Assembly: GCA_035711865.1 (NCBI GenBank)
Contig: DASTBT010000129.1
Coordinates: forward strand, 1-64,000
Direction of reading: 5' to 3'
Length of the DNA stretch: 64,000 bases
Source of the DNA: JAOUEA01 sp035711865
GTDB lineage: Bacteria > Actinomycetota > UBA4738 > HRBIN12
In this document: positions 15,777-23,187 of the stretch, piece by piece
How the letters are laid out: the number at the start of each line of letters is the position of its first letter
How positions within the stretch are numbered: the first letter of the stretch is position 1
The notes under the pieces: model-generated
The model's input: the letters and a program-made list of their open reading frames with translations, nothing else
What the model was told of the DNA's origin: nothing
The model's database searches: none
Program-made: the position numbers and the translations under genes

Positions 15777-16711
15777 TGGCCGCCGGATCCGACGTGCTCG
15801 CCGACGCTGTCCCCAGCTCCGCGCGTGCGGCAGCGCGGGTGCGCCGGCGACGCGCCTTCGCGGCCTTCCGCCGCGACTATCGGCGAAGTCGGATGGGCAT
15901 GATCGGCGTCGCCATCCTCGTGGTGGCCGTGGCCGTGGCCCTGCTGGCGCCTGTCTTGACCGACCAGCGCGACACGCAGGAGGCGTTCGCGTCGGGGCCC
16001 GTGCTGGCCCCGCCGTCCGTCGAGTATCCCTTGGGCACCGACGTCTTCGGACGGTCGGTGCTCACCCTCACGATCTGGGGCGCCCGGGTTTCGTTGCTGG
16101 TCGGCTTCGCGGCGACCGCGATCGCGGCGTCGATCGGCACGTCGGTGGGCGTGACCGGCGGCTACGTCGGCGGCCGGACCGACGGCTTGCTCAACGCGGT
16201 CTCGAACTGGTTCCTGGTCATCCCGTGGATCCCCCTGGCGATCGCCCTCGCGTCGATCCTCGGTCCGACCTTGCTGAACGTGATCCTCGTGATCGGCATC
16301 ACGTCGTGGGCCTCGACCGCCCGGCTCGTGCGCGCCCAGACGCTCAGCGTGAAGCAGCGTCCCTTCGTAGAACGGTCCAGGGCCCTCGGCGGCTCGGAGT
16401 GGCATCTGGCCACTCGCCACGTGCTGCCGAACCTCGTGCCGGTCATCCTCGCGAACACCGTGCTGGCGATCGCACTGGCGATCCTGTCCGAGACGACGCT
16501 GGCGCTGCTGGGGCTCGGCGACCCGACCAGCATCTCGTGGGGAACGATGATCTACGAGGCGTTCATCGCTGGGGCGATCAGCGGGGGCCAGTGGTGGTGG
16601 CTGCTGCCCCCCGGCCTCGCGATCGTCTCCGTCGTGCTGGCGTTCACGATGTGCGGCTATGCGCTCGAGGAGATCCTCAACCCCCGGTTGAGGGCCGGGG
16701 GCGACCGATGA
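15776..16711 (+). CDS. ABC transporter permease, DppC/OppC type
   Basis: A 311-residue permease. The N-terminus has the OppC-type RRDYRRSRMGMIGVAIL segment leading into the first TM, the PLGTDVFGRSVLT motif, and the coupling loop FVERSRALGGSEWHLATRHV. The ATG at 15776 shares its first base with the DppB stop. No DppD/DppF-type ATPase gene follows; the next gene encodes a phosphatase, so the importer must borrow ATPases encoded elsewhere. Confidence 0.9.
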   Translation: MAAGSDVLADAVPSSARAAARVRRRRAFAAFRRDYRRSRMGMIGVAILVVAVAVALLAPVLTDQRDTQEAFASGPVLAPPSVEYPLGTDVFGRSVLTLTIWGARVSLLVGFAATAIAASIGTSVGVTGGYVGGRTDGLLNAVSNWFLVIPWIPLAIALASILGPTLLNVILVIGITSWASTARLVRAQTLSVKQRPFVERSRALGGSEWHLATRHVLPNLVPVILANTVLAIALAILSETTLALLGLGDPTSISWGTMIYEAFIAGAISGGQWWWLLPPGLAIVSVVLAFTMCGYALEEILNPRLRAGGDR

Positions 16712-17499
16712 TCCCGGCACCGTGGGGCGAGGAGCTCGAGTTCGCGCGAGAGCTCGCGGACATGGCGGCCTCGATCTCCGCTCGGTGGACCGAGGGGAAC
16801 TTCGGCGTGCGCCAGAAGCACGACGCGACGCCGGTGACCGACACCGACGTCGCGATCGAGCGCGCGCTTCGGGAGGCCGTGCGGGCGCGCTTCCCCGATG
16901 ACGGCTTCCTCGGCGAGGAAGAGGGCGAGACGCCGGGCGGCCGGAGGACCTGGGTCGTCGATCCGATCGACGGCACCCGCAACCTGATCGACGGTATCCA
17001 GCTCTGGAGCACCTTGATCGCATTGGTCGACGACGGTCGGCCGGTCGTCGGAGTCGCGAACGCACCCGCGGTGCACGAGCGGTACGAGGCCGTGATCGGA
17101 CAGGGGTCCACACTCAACGGAGTCCCCATCCGAGTTTCCGGCGTCGAGGAGATCGAGGACGCCATGGTGCTGCACTCCGGGGTCGAGGAATGGATGCGGG
17201 GACGCTATTGGGATGGGTTCCGCTCGCTGGCGGGGTCGGCGAGGCGCACGCGCGGTGTGAGCGATGCCTGGGGTCACATGCTCGTGGCGCGCGGCTCCGC
17301 CGACGTCCTCCTCGAGCACGAGCCGTGCGGCCCCTGGGACTGGTTCGCGGTCCAGATCATCGTGCAGGAGGCCGGCGGTCGGACCACGACGCTGGAGGGC
17401 TCACCACCGACTCCTGGCTGCAATCTCATGTCCTCGAACGGCGCCATCCACGATCGGGTGATCCGCGAGCTGGCCGGTCACGCGGTGGCCGGCCGCTGA
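16708..17499 (+). CDS. Inositol monophosphatase-family phosphatase (HisN-like possible)
   Basis: A 263-residue Mg2+/Li+-type phosphatase. Metal-ligand motifs are GFLGEEEGE (about residue 69), VVDPIDGTRNLI (about 85) and the C-terminal GPWDWFAVQ (about 208). Actinobacterial members include inositol-1-phosphatases and the histidinol-phosphatase HisN; sequence alone does not separate them. The ATG at 16708 lies in an ATGA overlap with the permease gene, so translation is coupled to an importer, which favours a catabolic role on an imported phosphoester over histidine synthesis. Confidence 0.85.
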   Translation: MIPAPWGEELEFARELADMAASISARWTEGNFGVRQKHDATPVTDTDVAIERALREAVRARFPDDGFLGEEEGETPGGRRTWVVDPIDGTRNLIDGIQLWSTLIALVDDGRPVVGVANAPAVHERYEAVIGQGSTLNGVPIRVSGVEEIEDAMVLHSGVEEWMRGRYWDGFRSLAGSARRTRGVSDAWGHMLVARGSADVLLEHEPCGPWDWFAVQIIVQEAGGRTTTLEGSPPTPGCNLMSSNGAIHDRVIRELAGHAVAGR

Positions 17500-17517
17500 G
17501 CCGGAGAGAGGGGTCCG

Positions 17518-17871
17518 GTGCGGATACTGATCAGATGGGGGATCACCGCCGTGGCCGTGTTCGTTGCGGCACAACTCGTACCTGGCATCGAGCTTCGCGA
17601 GGGGCTGACGTCGCTCCTGATCGTGTCGGCGATCCTGGGACTCGTGAACGCCGTGCTCGGAACGTTGCTGCGCATCCTCAGCATCCCGTTCCTGATCATC
17701 ACGCTCGGACTGTTCGCCATCGTCATCAACATGATCGTTCTCTGGGTGACTACGGCCTTCACCGACCGCATCGAGATCGAGGGGTTCTGGGCGTACTTCT
17801 GGGCGGCCCTGATCGTCTCGATCGTGACCTTGGTGCTGCGGATCCTGTTGCCCGATGGGCGGGGGGACTGA
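17518..17871 (+). CDS. Phage holin family 4-TM membrane protein (PF04020-like)
   Basis: A 117-residue protein with four hydrophobic segments, starting RILIRWGITAVAVFVAAQLVPG and containing the SILGLVNAVLGTLLRILSIP-like second helix of the widespread Mycobacterium-type 4-TMS holin family. Despite the name these are common chromosomal membrane proteins not tied to prophages, and nothing phage-like surrounds it. GTG start at 17518, 18 bp after the phosphatase gene. Confidence 0.8.
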   Translation: MRILIRWGITAVAVFVAAQLVPGIELREGLTSLLIVSAILGLVNAVLGTLLRILSIPFLIITLGLFAIVINMIVLWVTTAFTDRIEIEGFWAYFWAALIVSIVTLVLRILLPDGRGD

Positions 17872-17970
17872 GACCGGTCTCGAGGGCTGCCGTTCGACAC
17901 CGTCGCGAAGGTCTGTTGCGGCGCATGAGCCAGCCTGAACCCGCCCGGGGCACCATCGGTCCGCGCCGGG

Positions 17971-17976
17971 TACCCT
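17971..17976 (+). promoter_or_regulatory. -10 element for small leaderless gene
   Basis: TACCCT, 6 nt before the ATG at 17983. Confidence 0.4.
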
Positions 17977-17982
17977 TGTTGC

Positions 17983-18201
17983 ATGCCGGAGAGCTACGGG
18001 AAGCGTCAGCGCCAGGACGTGAAGGCGCGCAAGGCGGCCGCTCGTGAGGAGCGGCGGCTCGCTCGCGCGAAGCGTGACGCCGACCGCGCGGCCGGCCTCG
18101 TCGAGGCGGGCACGCCGATCGAGGCGGCCGACCCCGTCGTTCTGGGGCTCCCGGAGGACGTCGAACCCGCCGAGACATCGCGACCCGACGGTTCCGCTTG
18201 A
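17983..18201 (+). CDS. Small charged hypothetical protein
   Basis: A 72-residue protein: the first 40 residues are Lys/Arg/Glu-rich and predicted helical (KRQRQDVKARKAAAREERR), followed by a Pro/acidic tail with VVLGLPEDV. I recognise no family beyond the many small actinobacterial basic-helix proteins of unknown function. The gene has a plausible leaderless promoter and lies 47 bp before the NYN gene. Confidence 0.6.
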   Translation: MPESYGKRQRQDVKARKAAAREERRLARAKRDADRAAGLVEAGTPIEAADPVVLGLPEDVEPAETSRPDGSA

Positions 18202-18236
18202 TCCTCCGCTCGAAGGCCTGCGCCCCATGCGGCGGC

Positions 18237-18242
18237 TAGGCT
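18237..18242 (+). promoter_or_regulatory. -10 element for NYN gene
   Basis: TAGGCT, 6 nt before the ATG at 18249; no Shine-Dalgarno is present. Confidence 0.45.
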
Positions 18243-18248
18243 GACGCG

Positions 18249-19346
18249 ATGAACCCCGACGACGACCGCATCGCATTGTTCCTCGACTACGAGAACCTCG
18301 CGATCGGGGCGCGGGATCGACTCGAGGGCATGCGCTTCGACCTGCGACCCGTGCTCGACGCGCTCGCCGAGCGAGGAAGGGTGATCTCGCGCAAGGCGTA
18401 CGCGGATTGGTCCTACTGGGACGAGGACCGTCGCATGCTCACACGCAGCCATGTCGAGCTGATCGAGATCCCGCAACGGATGGGCGCCTCGCGCAAGAAC
18501 TCGGCCGACATCAAGCTGGCCGTCGACGCGCTCGAGATGGCGTTCGAGCGCGACTACGTCACCACGTTCGTGATCTGCACCGGCGACAGCGACTTCACGC
18601 CGCTCGTGCACAAGCTCCGCGAGCTGGACAAGCGTGTCATCGGCGTCGGGATCAAGGAGTCGACATCGAAGCTGCTTCCGCCGGCGTGCGACGAGTTCCT
18701 CTACTACGAGTCGCTCGAGGGTGTCGACGTGCCGGCCGAGCGGCGTCGCCGCGGCCGCAGGAACCGAGGAAGTGAAGCGTCCGGGACGCCGCCCGCCACG
18801 GCCGAGGCGGAGCCGGTCGACGACCGGGTGATCGATGACGAGGAGCAGCCCGAGACCGCGCCGCTCGACGAGGATCAGCTCGCGATCCTGATCGCGCAGA
18901 CGGTGGCCGGCCTCGAACGAAGCGCGACCGGACCGGTGCTGGCCTCGTCGGTCAAGCGGGCGCTGCTTCGCAAGGATCCGACGTTCAGTGAGGCCGACCA
19001 CGGCTTCCGGGCGTTCGGCGAACTGCTCCGACATCTCCAGGAGCGGAACGTGGTCGAGCTGAGCGAGGGATCGGCCAAGGGCGACCCCGAGGTTTCGCTT
19101 CCCACCGAAGGCGGTGAGGCCGAGGCCTTCGAGCTGCTCCACGACGTCGTCGCCGATCTCGCCCGGAACGGCCCCGTGCAGCTCTCGGGTCTGAAGAACC
19201 GGGTGCGAAAGGCTCGGCCCGGGTTCAGCGAGAAGCAGTACGGCTATGGGGGGTTCCTGCAGTTCTGCAAGGCGGCCGCGACCCACGGGTCGGTGGCGCT
19301 GGAATGGGACGACGGGGCCGAGGACTACATCGTCTCGATCCCGTGA
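18249..19346 (+). CDS. NYN-domain putative ribonuclease with two OST-HTH/LOTUS domains
   Basis: A 365-residue protein. The NYN (PIN-like) nuclease domain spans about residues 5-160 with acidic metal-binding residues D13 (LDYEN), D87 (NSADIKLAVD) and D113/D115 (TGDSDF). A basic linker (RRRRGRRNRG) leads to two OST-HTH/LOTUS RNA-binding domains at about 213-285 and 290-362. This combination is known from bacterial relatives of the MARF1/Limkain nucleases; substrates in bacteria are poorly known. It is expected to be a cytoplasmic RNase or RNA-surveillance factor. It has its own leaderless promoter. Confidence 0.92.
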   Translation: MNPDDDRIALFLDYENLAIGARDRLEGMRFDLRPVLDALAERGRVISRKAYADWSYWDEDRRMLTRSHVELIEIPQRMGASRKNSADIKLAVDALEMAFERDYVTTFVICTGDSDFTPLVHKLRELDKRVIGVGIKESTSKLLPPACDEFLYYESLEGVDVPAERRRRGRRNRGSEASGTPPATAEAEPVDDRVIDDEEQPETAPLDEDQLAILIAQTVAGLERSATGPVLASSVKRALLRKDPTFSEADHGFRAFGELLRHLQERNVVELSEGSAKGDPEVSLPTEGGEAEAFELLHDVVADLARNGPVQLSGLKNRVRKARPGFSEKQYGYGGFLQFCKAAATHGSVALEWDDGAEDYIVSIP

Positions 19347-19358
19347 GGGGGCCCTCCG

Positions 19359-20042
19359 ATGCCGACACCGGTCGACTGCCTGATCGAGGCCGGGAGCAAG
19401 CGCACGTTCGCGAGCGCCGTCGCATGGCCGGGATGGTGCCGCGCCGGCCGCGACGAGGACGAGGCGCTGCAGGCCCTCTGGTCCTACGGAGAGCGCTACG
19501 CCCAGGCGATGAAGGCGTCGGGCGTGCGCTTCTCGGCGCCGAGATCGTCGGAGAGCTTCCACGTGATCGAGCGGGTGGCCGGCAACGCCACGACCGACTT
19601 CGGCGCGCCCGACGGCGTCTACGACGCCGACGACGAGCCGGTCCCGGCCCGTGAGTGGACCCGGGCCCGCAGGGTGCTGGAAGGCTGCTGGGCCGCCTTC
19701 GACGGAGCGGCCGCCGCCGCCGAGGGGATCGAGCTGCGCAAGGGGCCACGCGGCGGCGGCCGCGGGCTCGACGCGATCGTCGCCCATGTCGTCGGCGCCG
19801 AGGCCGGCTACCTGCGCATGTTGACGGGAGACACGGTGGAGGTCGACGAGGCGGATGCGTGGGCGGGCCGTCTGGCCGAACGTGCCGCTCTGCTCGAGGG
19901 GCTCGATCGAGCGAAGGCGGGAGACCTGCCCGAGCGCGGTCCGCGAGGTGGCAAGCGGTGGAAGCCTCGGCGCTTCCTTCGGCGGACCGCCTGGCACGTG
20001 CTCGACCACGCGTGGGAGATCGAGGACCGCAGGACCGGCTGA
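19359..20042 (+). CDS. Conserved hypothetical protein, DinB-like C-terminal half
   Basis: A 227-residue soluble protein starting 12 bp after the NYN gene. The N-terminal half (VDCLIEAGSKRTFASAVAWP, GWCRAGRDEDEAL) matches a conserved actinobacterial hypothetical family. The C-terminal half looks like a DinB-type four-helix bundle, with histidines at DAIVAHVVGAEAGYL and TAWHVLDHAWEIEDR at the spacing of DinB metal ligands. A thiol- or metal-dependent detoxifying enzyme is possible; no activity can be assigned. Confidence 0.7.
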   Translation: MPTPVDCLIEAGSKRTFASAVAWPGWCRAGRDEDEALQALWSYGERYAQAMKASGVRFSAPRSSESFHVIERVAGNATTDFGAPDGVYDADDEPVPAREWTRARRVLEGCWAAFDGAAAAAEGIELRKGPRGGGRGLDAIVAHVVGAEAGYLRMLTGDTVEVDEADAWAGRLAERAALLEGLDRAKAGDLPERGPRGGKRWKPRRFLRRTAWHVLDHAWEIEDRRTG

Positions 20043-20119
20043 GCGGGGCTACCCTGTTGATGTGGTCGACGAAGAGGGTCGGCCGACGGATGGAGCAGCC
20101 GTAGTGAGGGAGGAAGGCG

Positions 20120-20326
20120 ATGAAAGCAGCGGCCGGTGACGTGCTCAGGATCAGGGGCCACCGGATCGGAGAACCCGATCGAGACGCCGAGATCGTCGAG
20201 GTCCGGGGTGATGACGGTGGTCCTCCGTTCCTCGTCCGCTGGGAGGACGGTCACGAAGGGCTGATGTTCCCGGAGTCCGATGCCGAGATCGTGCACGTCG
20301 GGGAGGCGGCCGATCCCCGGCACTAG
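20120..20326 (+). CDS. DUF1918 domain protein
   Basis: A 68-residue protein made of a single DUF1918 domain: AAAGDVLRIRGHRIGEPDRDAEIVEVRG-type opening and the FLVRWEDGHEGLMFP core, an SH3-like small barrel typical of actinobacteria. GGAGGAAGG lies directly before the ATG. A TACCCT element at 20050-20055 could drive it with a leader of about 60 nt. It converges with the phosphoesterase gene, the two stops overlapping by 4 bp. Function unknown. Confidence 0.85.
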   Translation: MKAAAGDVLRIRGHRIGEPDRDAEIVEVRGDDGGPPFLVRWEDGHEGLMFPESDAEIVHVGEAADPRH

Positions 20327-21753
20327 ATGAAATGGTCTTCGTTGGGCACGGTGCCCGGCTGCCACCCTTCGAAGCCCTCGGGGAAGGCGAACGCGCCCCC
20401 GAAGGTCGGGGCGCTCTCGCGGCCGAAGACCGGCTCGCGCGGCGCCTTCTTGAAGTCGAAGACGTGTTCGAACGAGTGCGTGTTCTCGATGCGCGGGGTC
20501 AGGTAGGGCAGGCCCCAATTGTCGGCGATGAACCGGAGCGGTGTGGAGAACTCGCCGACCTCGGTGTCGATGACGCCTCGCTCCGTGTACGGGCTGATCG
20601 TGAGCAGTGGCACCCGCACGCCGAGTCCGAGGTCGTCGACGACCGGAGGGGTCACGGGGTCGTAGAAGCCGCCCCACTCGTCCCACGTGAGGAAGATCGC
20701 CGTGTGCTCCCACATCCGGCTGCGCATCACCGCGTTCACGATCTCGCTGACCCAGTTGTGGGCGTGCCCGGTCGAGTACGGCGGGTGGTCGGAGAGCTCG
20801 AACCGAGGGGTCACCCACGTCACCGCCGGCAGCTTCTCCGCCTCGATGTCGTTCACGATCCGGTCGATCGGGCGCATGTGCTGCTCCCAGAGGTCCGAGT
20901 GGAACACGTTCCCGATGCCGTTGTAGGCGTTCCAGAAGTAGCCGACCTGTCCCGGTGAGGCCGAGTAGTAGGTCCAGTCGACGCCGACATCGGTGAGCTG
21001 CTCGCCGACCGTGCGGTAGTTGAAGCACGTGTCGCGCTTCGTGAGGTTCCCCTTATCGTCCTTGACGAACACGAACACGTCGTCGCCGAGCGCGTCGCAT
21101 CCCCAACTCTTGAAGCGCTTGCCGTCGGTGACCCTCGTCTCGATGTTCTCCGGGTTGTCGAGCACGCCGCCGGACTGCCCGGCGACGAAGTAATAGTGGT
21201 TCGGGTACGAGGGACCGCCGACGCTCGCGAAGAAGTGGTCGGAGAGCGCGTACTCCCGGGCCCACGTCCAGTAGTTCGGGATCTGGTCCTCGTCGAAGAT
21301 GGAGTACGCGTAGGTCGAACCGAACTCTCCGTTGCCGAACCCGTCCATCTTGTCGCCGTTGACGCAGTTGAGGTGCGCGGCGCGGTCGTGGGGGATGTCG
21401 CCGGGCAGCCACTCCGGGCAGCGGATCAACGGCTTCTCCCTGCCGTACTCCAGCCCCACGGTCGTTCCCTCGACACCCGGGAACCTGCCGAACATCGTGT
21501 TGAAGCTGCGGTTCTCCAACATGATGTAGACGACCCGCTTGATCGGCGTCGCCGTGTCGATCTCGGGCGTCGGGTCGCCGAGCCTCGGCACGACCTTGCC
21601 GCCGGTGCAGGAGAAGAGCACGCCCCCGGCGACCGCCATCGCCGAACCCTGCAGGAACCGGCGCCGTGTGAGGTACGGGATCGGGTGCGCGGGAGCGCGT
21701 TCCTCGTCGCGAGGATGCATCCGCTCGGGCATGGGTCCATCTATATCAGTCAT
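20323..21753 (-). CDS. Tat-exported phosphoesterase (phospholipase C/acid phosphatase family, PF04185)
   Basis: About 476 residues. A twin-arginine signal TRRRFLQGSAMAVAGG lies about 30 residues in, followed by a cysteine (LFSCTGG) that could be lipidated. Family motifs are present: YIMLENRSFNTMFG near the mature start, NHYYFVAGQSGG, and TWDEWGGFYDPVTPP carrying the C-terminal catalytic or metal residues. Substrates range from phospholipids to phosphomonoesters in characterised relatives. Start codons at 21753, 21732 and 21720 are all possible; the open frame begins at 21786. It diverges from a lipoprotein gene. Confidence 0.87.
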   Translation of the reverse strand: MTDIDGPMPERMHPRDEERAPAHPIPYLTRRRFLQGSAMAVAGGVLFSCTGGKVVPRLGDPTPEIDTATPIKRVVYIMLENRSFNTMFGRFPGVEGTTVGLEYGREKPLIRCPEWLPGDIPHDRAAHLNCVNGDKMDGFGNGEFGSTYAYSIFDEDQIPNYWTWAREYALSDHFFASVGGPSYPNHYYFVAGQSGGVLDNPENIETRVTDGKRFKSWGCDALGDDVFVFVKDDKGNLTKRDTCFNYRTVGEQLTDVGVDWTYYSASPGQVGYFWNAYNGIGNVFHSDLWEQHMRPIDRIVNDIEAEKLPAVTWVTPRFELSDHPPYSTGHAHNWVSEIVNAVMRSRMWEHTAIFLTWDEWGGFYDPVTPPVVDDLGLGVRVPLLTISPYTERGVIDTEVGEFSTPLRFIADNWGLPYLTPRIENTHSFEHVFDFKKAPREPVFGRESAPTFGGAFAFPEGFEGWQPGTVPNEDHFI

Positions 21754-21811
21754 TGTGTCGTCGCTATCCTTGGCCCCACCGTGCACACAGCTTCGTCACA
21801 TCGCGCCCTGA

Positions 21812-21817
21812 TACTGT
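21812..21817 (+). promoter_or_regulatory. -10 element for lipoprotein gene
   Basis: TACTGT, 5 nt before the GTG at 21823. Confidence 0.35.
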
Positions 21818-21822
21818 CGCCC

Positions 21823-22551
21823 GTGTCGCGCCGAGCCCAACCCCCTTCCAGGTCGCGGCCGCCCGTGCGCCTGCTCGTCGCGATCCTCGTGCTGCTCGCT
21901 CTGGGTGCCACATCCTGTGACGGAGGGAACGATCGCGAGCGCGGCGGCGGTTTCGGGGCGGTCCCGTCGACGGAGACCGCCACCCCGAGCGACGCATTTA
22001 CGCCCTCGGCGAGCGTCGCGCCGTCTCCCACGCAAGCCGCAGTGCCCGACCCGCCCCCGAAGACCCGCGGCGCCGCATCTCCGACCTGCGTCGAAGGCTG
22101 GCGCACGCCGCCGCGCGATACGCCGCTGTACACCGATCCCCTGGGCATCGTACGGCGCACGGCGCCGGTCGACGGCGAGTTCACCGTGGTCGACATGCGA
22201 TACTTCACCGGCCCGGAGTCGCCCCCGTCCGACAAGGGGTACATCCTCGAGATCGACCGTTGGTACATCAAGCTGTTCGTTGAGTCGGACTGGAGCTATC
22301 AGGGCAGGTTCATCGTCGAGGCCCGCCGGTTCGGCCGCGGGGTGGCGGCGGTGGCGCCCTACGACACGAACGGGTTCCGCTCGCCGGACTGGACGGGCTT
22401 CCAATGGGACTCGGCCGACACCGAGGCGCGAGCGTATCCAGGTCTGCCGGGACGGTGGACGGGCGTCCCCTACGACTTCGTGCGGGGCGGCGCCGGGCTC
22501 GATATCCCCGGCCTCCCCGACGAGGTGCGTGGATGTCTCGACGGAGCGTGA
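21823..22551 (+). CDS. Putative secreted lipoprotein of unknown function
   Basis: A 242-residue protein with a basic N-terminus, hydrophobic core LLVAILVLLALGA and a lipobox-like ATSC; the next 60 residues are Ser/Thr/Pro/Ala-rich, typical of an extracytoplasmic linker. The globular C-terminal 150 residues are rich in Trp, Tyr and Asp (VDMRYFTGPES, WYIKLFVESDWSYQGRF) and contain two cysteines that may pair. No family recognised. GTG start supported by a -10 element 5 nt upstream. Confidence 0.72.
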   Translation: MSRRAQPPSRSRPPVRLLVAILVLLALGATSCDGGNDRERGGGFGAVPSTETATPSDAFTPSASVAPSPTQAAVPDPPPKTRGAASPTCVEGWRTPPRDTPLYTDPLGIVRRTAPVDGEFTVVDMRYFTGPESPPSDKGYILEIDRWYIKLFVESDWSYQGRFIVEARRFGRGVAAVAPYDTNGFRSPDWTGFQWDSADTEARAYPGLPGRWTGVPYDFVRGGAGLDIPGLPDEVRGCLDGA

Positions 22552-22617
22552 GACCTGGGCCTTGGGGCATCCGGCCGTTGCGCCATGCCCCCGCGCAGGG
22601 AGTTCCATGGAGCCATG

Positions 22618-22830
22618 AACGAACGTCGCGATCGGCACCACCTCTCCACGTAGCGATCCGCTCGGAGTCGTCGCGGCCCTCTGCGGCGTCGCCGGGTTCG
22701 CGACGACCGTCGTGCTCTGGCCTACAAGATGCGTCCTGGCTTCGTGATCCTCGGCGCATTCCTGTCGTCTCTCGGCGGCCCGGCCACCACGTCGGCTGTC
22801 GTTGCGCTCGTGCTGGGTGCGGTGGCCTGA
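22618..22830 (+). pseudogene. Possible frameshifted small membrane protein remnant
   Basis: Within the otherwise empty 22552-22887, one frame reads DPLGVVAALCGVAGFATTVVLW up to 22720 and then loses coding character, while from 22723 a second frame continues YKMRPGFVILGAFLSSLGG and a hydrophobic helix to a TGA at 22830. A single missing base near 22721 would join them into a roughly 65-residue two-TM protein. No start codon or ribosome-binding site is evident in the first frame. Confidence 0.3.
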
Positions 22831-22887
22831 CCTACTCGGTGCTGGCGTGGCAGGGCATCGTCGGGGCGTCAGCGGCACCCACGTCGG

Positions 22888-23157
22888 TCACCGGCCTGTA
22901 GCGAGGTCCGTGGTTCGCGACCTCTGCTTGCGGCAGCGGCGCCTCGCCCGGAGCTCGTACCACCGGAACTCACCACGCCGATGCGAGGCGGCGCGAGCCG
23001 CCTTGGCGAGGTTCGCCTTCCGCATCGCCGGCGCGACCTCAGAGGCGGTCTGGACGTACTCGGTCGAGGTCTGCAGGTCGGCGCCCGTCCATTGGGTCGT
23101 CGACGGGTCGGGGTTGTTGTCGCGCTCCGGATGCTCCGTCCAGCCGCCGCGGCCCAT
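22888..23157 (-). CDS. Small hypothetical protein downstream of acyl-CoA dehydrogenase
   Basis: An 89-residue hydrophilic protein, opening MGRGGWTEHPERDNNPDP, with a basic second half. GGAGG at 23170-23166 lies 8 nt before the ATG at 23157 and only 2 nt before the in-frame GTG at 23163, so the ATG is preferred. It starts 30 bp after the dehydrogenase stop in the same direction. No family recognised; the C-terminal 20 residues are very Arg-rich. Confidence 0.5.
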   Translation of the reverse strand: MGRGGWTEHPERDNNPDPSTTQWTGADLQTSTEYVQTASEVAPAMRKANLAKAARAASHRRGEFRWYELRARRRCRKQRSRTTDLATGR

Positions 23158-23187
23158 GGGCACGTCCTCCCTGGTGGAGATCTCAGC

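Noticed and set aside
12008..17499. Classical dipeptide uptake operon
   Set aside because: No ATPase genes and the linked PHP and IMPase enzymes argue against assigning peptide transport by family name alone.
17518..17871. Prophage remnant suggested by a holin-like gene
   Set aside because: The 4-TM holin family is a common chromosomal family and no other phage gene is present.
18006..20009. 667-residue minus-strand open frame opposite the NYN gene
   Set aside because: Antisense shadow of the NYN and DinB-like genes with no recognisable domain.
20060..20104. 14-codon ORF after TACCCT upstream of DUF1918
   Set aside because: It begins only 4 nt after the hexamer, is not followed by coupling to the DUF1918 start, and has no distinctive codons.
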